Below are positions 5,866-9,322 of a DNA stretch of 9,322 bases, piece by piece; within the stretch, counting starts at the first letter, position 1, and every line of letters starts with the position of its first letter. Origin of the DNA: DUZB01 sp964407525 (GTDB lineage Bacteria; Desulfobacterota; DSM-4660; Desulfatiglandales; Desulfatiglandaceae). The stretch covers positions 1 to 9,322 of the forward strand of contig CAYOWC010000199.1 in assembly GCA_964407525.1 (NCBI GenBank). The letters run 5' to 3'. A program made the position numbers and the translations under genes. The notes beneath the pieces were generated by a model, which was not told where the DNA came from, did no database searches, and saw only the letters and a program-made list of their open reading frames with translations.

Positions 5866-8800
5866 AATCGACGCTCCCGTCCGTGTAACCAGCCGAAGCC
5901 AGCCCATCGGCTGCCTTCAAAATGGCCTCCAGGTAGGCGAGCCCCCACCAGCCATATTTTTTCTGTAACGTAAAAAACCTTTCCATTGCCTGCAATGCCG
6001 TCTTTTTGTTGAGACTGAGAGGAAATTTCCGATCAAATGCCCGCGGGTTAAACCCGGGCCGTCCCGATCTGTGGTGGGAAGCAATCAGATGTTTGACCAA
6101 TTCCCCGTCGATATCGCCGTTTTCATCGGGCATTTCCATCAATGATCCGAACTCATGGCGATACCCACATGTGAGCTGTGAATTGAAACCGGGATTTCTG
6201 CTTTTTGCCAGAGGACGGGAAGGATTGTGGTTTCCAATGGCAAGCTGCCATGGTTCGCGGTTCTTGCCCAAATCATGATAAGCAGCCGCTTGTTCAATGG
6301 TTTTCTTAAGTTCCTCCGTGTAGAAAAGGCGATCCGCCAGTAGACCAGCAAGCGCTTTGGTATTGACGAGGTGTTGACCCAGAGATTGCTCAAAAACATC
6401 CACTTTGTGATTTTCATCCCGAATCAGATAAACGAGCCAGGCGCCCATTCCCTTTCCTTTGTTTTGCCTGTTTTCAATGTCTTCAATGCTTTCAGAAGCG
6501 GAAGAAAGCAAAATCCGCGAAACCACCCGGCTATCATTCTTTTTAGAGATTTTCCGAAACACCTCATCCGGAGTGTCTTTCTCATTAATCCCATCCAGGG
6601 ATTCCCATTTATTTTTTCCAGTTGTCTCAAAGGCTTCGGTCCATCGCCAGAGAGAACCGTCAAAATCAATGCGAATCTGTTTGCGGTCTCGTCCCCCCAT
6701 TTCACAGCAGACGTCCTTAACCGGTTTTTTTGCATTTGAATCGATCACGCCGTCCCTTAATTTTCCGAATTTCGACGGCAGAATGACCGTGGTGTAGGAG
6801 AGAAAGGAGATGCTTTTCAGTTCTTGAAACATCCTTTCCAGTTTTAAAAGATTCAGGTGACGAATGGTTCCGTCAGCATTCTGTACAATTATGGGCATGT
6901 CCGAAAGGTCTTTTTTCCGTTGGGCTTCGTTTTCATTTTCCTTTTGGTTTTTCGGAACTTTTGCATTCTTTTTTATTCCGAAAAATTGTACCAGGTCAAA
7001 AGTCTTACACTTAACCTTTTCATGAGCAAGAACTCTGAACGAAGAGAAATGCTTCTTGAGTTCTTTTTCTTTGAGTTTGGCGCTCGCGATAAGCGTAACA
7101 TCATCACGCCATGCGAGATACGTTTCAGGAATGGATTCCTTTACTCCGTGAAGCCAGGGTTCAACGGCTCGTCTTTGGGGAAAAGATTTATCCGGAATGC
7201 TTGTCATAGCCCATTGGTCCAGATGAGATGCATCAACTTGCGGAGACCAAGGCGTACGGGAACAGGCATCTTCGGGAAAAGGGTTGGCTGTAAATGACCA
7301 GGGCGATACATCAAGCCCTTTCGCTTCAAAATTGGACTGATCATTTCCTGACCCACGTTCATCAGAAATTTTTCGGATACGTTCTTCAAGAAATCCCAAG
7401 GTTTTCCATTCAGGTGTTTTTTCGATTTTCCCCATGGTTTTTTTCTTATAAGATTTCCGATCATTTTTTGTCCCAAAGGTGTGCACAAGATCAATCCGGG
7501 CGATTTTCCCAGACCCGCCGAAACGAAGGACCCGGCCCAGGCGCTGGATGAGCGACTCCAATGAAACAAGATCGCAAACCATATGGTCGGCACTCAAATT
7601 AACGCCCACTTCTCCTGCTGATGTCATTACCAGGTAGTAAGTGGATCCGCTGTCCGGGTTAGCGGAAAGATTTTCGTGTTCATAAAATGCCGTAAAAACA
7701 GGACCTTTTTCCAGTTGATCGCGCTCATAACCTCGGATTGTTCCCGTCAGCAACCCAACATTCTCCTTGTCTATGTTTTCCATTTTTTTCAAAGCGTCAT
7801 GTATTTTTTCCGCGAGTTTCGGGGATCTGACATAAACGGCGGTGCGCTGCCCGGTTGCGATATATTTACTGGAGAGCAAAACAATTTTTTTGCACAGTGC
7901 ATCGGTTTGATTTTTATCTTTTTCCTCGGCTGTGGTTTCGCAGGCATGGACGAAAAGCATTTTTTCGCTTTTCATCCTCATGGCAAGTGATGTATTCGGA
8001 TCTTGCATATCCCGGTCATCGCTCCTGAGACGAAAGGTTTCCGCGGCATGTCCACGAGGCGTTGCGCTGAGTTGAATGGCTCTCATGGGAGTGAAACGGT
8101 GTTCCGCGACAGCTCTATGGGACTCAACCTGTTCAATGGTTTTCACCAAGGCAGGGCTGAGGTGTGCCTCATCCATAACAATCAATGCGTCTATACCCAA
8201 AAGTCCCGCATGATAGGATCTGAAATAGCCCCCATCGCCGTATCCGCTGAAAAGAAGTCGCGAGCCAATCATATCCACTGTGCCGATAATAATGGCAAGT
8301 TTTGAAGGGTCTTTTTTCCATTCCTGATTATCGGCAAGCTCGCCCCTCAGGGTGCTGACTGCTATTGGAACCGCCTCGGCCAGGTGGTTAATACAGGCAT
8401 TACAAACTTCCTCTTTTACTACCGAAAGCACCTTCCTTACATTTTGATCTTCAATGTCTTCCACTTCGCATATTTTTTGACGGATATTCAGCGCTTCTTC
8501 CGTTGCCTGATCGACCACAACCCGTCTGTCCACTATCCAAACGAGTCGCCTCGGTAGAATGTCTTTTTTTCCCAAAGATGCCAAACGAACATAAGCAAGC
8601 AACCATATTGTCATTAAAGATGTTTTGCCCGCCCCAGTTGGGAGTGCAGCTCGCTTTGGTATTTCTCCTCTAAGAAAATGCATGAACAAGCGTTTTTGCC
8701 ATTCATAGGGTTCACAGGCCGTAAACCCTATAAATCCATGAACAAAGAACTCTTCATCTTCTTTATGTTTTTTGTAATTAACCGAAGTATTTAGTTCCAT
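5855..8800 (-). CDS. cas3: Cas3 helicase with C-terminal HD nuclease, type I-G (GSU0051 family)
   Basis: This 981-residue protein unwinds and degrades target DNA after recruitment by the effector complex. The SF2 helicase comes first: Walker A LPTGAGKT (53-60), DEAH box 210-213, motif III SAT (245-247), motif V near TSAGEVGVNLSAD (393-405), and motif VI QRLGRVLR (419-426). A long middle region of about 440-800, with a Lys/Glu-rich stretch at 575-630, has no motif I can name. The HD domain is at the C-terminus, the reverse of most Cas3 proteins but usual for type I-G: His810, His842-Asp843 (YHDLGK), His882, His909-His910 (SHHRSGRPGF) and Asp965 (LKAADGLAS). All these metal ligands are present, so nuclease activity is expected. 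The gene is first in the operon. Its stop overlaps csb3. The site before ATG 8800 is a modest GAGAGAG. Confidence 0.95.
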   Translation of the reverse strand: MELNTSVNYKKHKEDEEFFVHGFIGFTACEPYEWQKRLFMHFLRGEIPKRAALPTGAGKTSLMTIWLLAYVRLASLGKKDILPRRLVWIVDRRVVVDQATEEALNIRQKICEVEDIEDQNVRKVLSVVKEEVCNACINHLAEAVPIAVSTLRGELADNQEWKKDPSKLAIIIGTVDMIGSRLLFSGYGDGGYFRSYHAGLLGIDALIVMDEAHLSPALVKTIEQVESHRAVAEHRFTPMRAIQLSATPRGHAAETFRLRSDDRDMQDPNTSLAMRMKSEKMLFVHACETTAEEKDKNQTDALCKKIVLLSSKYIATGQRTAVYVRSPKLAEKIHDALKKMENIDKENVGLLTGTIRGYERDQLEKGPVFTAFYEHENLSANPDSGSTYYLVMTSAGEVGVNLSADHMVCDLVSLESLIQRLGRVLRFGGSGKIARIDLVHTFGTKNDRKSYKKKTMGKIEKTPEWKTLGFLEERIRKISDERGSGNDQSNFEAKGLDVSPWSFTANPFPEDACSRTPWSPQVDASHLDQWAMTSIPDKSFPQRRAVEPWLHGVKESIPETYLAWRDDVTLIASAKLKEKELKKHFSSFRVLAHEKVKCKTFDLVQFFGIKKNAKVPKNQKENENEAQRKKDLSDMPIIVQNADGTIRHLNLLKLERMFQELKSISFLSYTTVILPSKFGKLRDGVIDSNAKKPVKDVCCEMGGRDRKQIRIDFDGSLWRWTEAFETTGKNKWESLDGINEKDTPDEVFRKISKKNDSRVVSRILLSSASESIEDIENRQNKGKGMGAWLVYLIRDENHKVDVFEQSLGQHLVNTKALAGLLADRLFYTEELKKTIEQAAAYHDLGKNREPWQLAIGNHNPSRPLAKSRNPGFNSQLTCGYRHEFGSLMEMPDENGDIDGELVKHLIASHHRSGRPGFNPRAFDRKFPLSLNKKTALQAMERFFTLQKKYGWWGLAYLEAILKAADGLASAGYTDGSVDYEE

Positions 8801-8879
8801 TTTACTCTCTCATGTAAGGTTTAAAAAGAAACTATCTTTTCGTTTTATCAGGCTACTTCAAATTGATTTTTCAAGCTAA

Positions 8880-8908
8880 TTTATATCAACCATTTTATGA
8901 AGAATCAT
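8880..8908 (-). promoter_or_regulatory. Candidate promoter of the cas operon
   Basis: On the minus strand, upstream of cas3, TGATATAAA (8888-8880) forms an extended -10 (TG, one base, TATAAA). The hexamer 17 bases upstream, ATGATT, is a poor -35, which is tolerable for an extended -10. The start would be near 8873, giving an A/T-rich 5' leader of about 70 bases before ATG 8800. A second weak arrangement (TTGAAA with TGATAA 18 bases later) lies closer to the gene. Neither is tested. Confidence 0.35.
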
Positions 8909-9092
8909 TTTTGAGACCGGATAACAATATTCCCTCAATACAAAGGGAAATTGAGACGGCAGGTTTTTAATCGATCCTGAAGAGCCTTCCTTTCTCTTAC
9001 CCTTTCATTAACAATTGCAGTAGAATAAAAATCTCCCCGCCCCACTCCAGCTTCGATTTTCCAGGCTGCGAATACATGGACAATATTATGGA

Positions 9093-9108
9093 GTTTTGAC
9101 AAATACGG
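9093..9108 (+). repeat. 16-bp direct repeat, copy 1 (GTTTTGACAAATACGG)
   Basis: This exact 16-mer recurs at 9258-9273, 165 bp downstream. Both copies contain TTGACA, but neither has a good -10 at the right distance. In one plus-strand frame both copies read FDKYG. The pair flanks the G/C-rich patch. Confidence 0.7.
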
Positions 9109-9130
9109 CCCTCCCATTGCGGATTTTTGA

Positions 9131-9226
9131 ATGCGGCCTCCGGCCCGTTGGGCCTACACCCTGGAGGGATTTCGGATTGACTACCCTCCTGAAATCCTGG
9201 GCTGGTCAGAACTTTTAATAAATTGA
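9131..9226 (+). CDS. Very short ORF (31 aa) in the G/C-rich patch, doubtful
   Basis: An ATG at 9131, directly after an in-frame TGA, opens 31 codons: MRPPARWAYTLEGFRIDYPP and then EILGWSELLIN, stopping at TGA 9224-9226. The composition reads like real protein, and the same frame is open upstream (9029-9127) and downstream to the edge, separated by single stops. It could be a decayed gene or a dispersed intergenic repeat that happens to be open. No good ribosome site is present. Confidence 0.15.
   Translation: MRPPARWAYTLEGFRIDYPPEILGWSELLIN
9142..9189. repeat. G/C-rich palindromic patch with two hairpins
   Basis: GGCCC-GTT-GGGCC (9142-9154) is a perfect 5-bp stem with a three-base loop. GGAGGG (9163-9168) pairs with CCCTCC (9184-9189) across 15 bases. 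The surrounding ATTGCGGATTT and GATTTCGGATTG resemble the dispersed intergenic elements seen in some deltaproteobacterial genomes; that resemblance is from memory. There is no T-run, so a terminator is not indicated. Confidence 0.35.
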
Positions 9227-9257
9227 CTTCTTCCTTTTAGGGGTAGGTTAACATACG

Positions 9258-9273
9258 GTTTTGACAAATACGG
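9258..9273 (+). repeat. 16-bp direct repeat, copy 2
   Basis: Exact second copy of the 16-mer at 9093-9108, same strand. The spacing is 165 bp, a multiple of three. In its frame the reading stays open from the stop at 9224-9226 to the right edge, without a start codon. Confidence 0.7.
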
Positions 9274-9322
9274 TCACACGTATGAAAAAAAATTGAAAAT
9301 AATTTTGAATTTTCTTTCATGG

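Larger units (their letters stand above)
8801..9322. other. Region upstream of cas3 without a convincing gene
   Basis: The 520 bp from the cas3 start to the right edge contain no ORF with a recognisable family. The part next to cas3 (8801-8940) is A/T-rich and holds the promoter candidate. The middle has a 60-codon minus-strand frame (9117-8935, starting MGGPYLSKLHNIVHVF) and an opposing plus-strand frame broken by stops. The patch at 9131-9215 is clearly G/C-richer than its flanks, with hairpins. The last 40 bases are again A/T-rich. No tRNA or rRNA was seen. Confidence 0.6.

Noticed and set aside
5866..5907. Longer csb3 starting at 5907
   Set aside because: The extra 14 residues lie within the cas3 coding region and do not resemble the family; ATG 5865 has GGGAG eight bases upstream.
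8935..9117. Minus-strand 60-codon ORF starting MGGPYLSKLHNIVHVF
   Set aside because: No ribosome site, no recognisable family, an overlapping opposing frame of similar quality, and a start next to the direct repeat; not listed as a gene.
9096..9124. TTGACA in the direct repeats as true -35 promoter elements
   Set aside because: No acceptable -10 hexamer lies 16-18 bases downstream of either copy on the plus strand.

Overview
The window holds a nearly complete type I-G (formerly I-U, 'Dpsyc' in TIGRFAM naming) CRISPR-Cas locus on the minus strand. In transcription order, right to left, it carries cas3 with a C-terminal HD nuclease (8800-5855), csb3/cas8 of the GSU0052 type (5865-5068), csb1/cas7 of the GSU0053 type (5023-3974), csb2, a Cas5-Cas6 fusion of the GSU0054 type (3915-2434), a cas4-cas1 fusion (2354-651) and cas2 (646-356). 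A leader of about 250 bp follows (355-110), then the leader end of a CRISPR array (109 to 1) that runs off the left edge. Gene content and order are those of Geobacter sulfurreducens and related Desulfobacterota. With mid-range base composition, this suggests a sulfate- or metal-reducing deltaproteobacterium, but no marker gene here fixes the taxon and I-G systems are spread by transfer.

The six genes form one tight operon. Gaps are 4 to 79 bp, and cas3 and csb3 overlap by 11 bp. Several starts have an AAAGGA- or GGGAG-like ribosome site eight bases upstream. An extended -10 element about 80 bp upstream of cas3 is the best promoter candidate. Csb2 (Cas5/Cas6), Csb1 (Cas7 backbone) and Csb3 (compact Cas8) should form the Cascade-like complex, with Csb2 as the likely crRNA-processing enzyme. 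Cas3 supplies helicase and nuclease, and Cas4-Cas1 with Cas2 acquires spacers. No separate small-subunit (Cas11) or Csx17 gene is present. All catalytic motifs I can check are intact, so the system looks functional.

The array shows two identical 36-bp repeats with a perfect 8-bp stem and a TTTC loop, separated by one 35-bp spacer. On the minus strand the repeat ends in ATTGAAGC, the usual type I 5'-handle signature. The array is therefore transcribed away from cas2, and 110-355 is the leader.

The less ordinary features are: a 47-codon ORF with a perfect AGGAGG site in the leader that ends inside the first repeat; a set of TTCGAGC-type inverted motifs in the leader; an A_AAA_AAG slippery heptamer just before the csb1 stop, whose -1 frame ends overlapping the csb2 start; and a 520-bp non-coding right end with a 16-bp direct repeat and a GC-rich palindromic patch. 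I found no clearly new system. The locus is a recognised subtype with some local features that merit checking.
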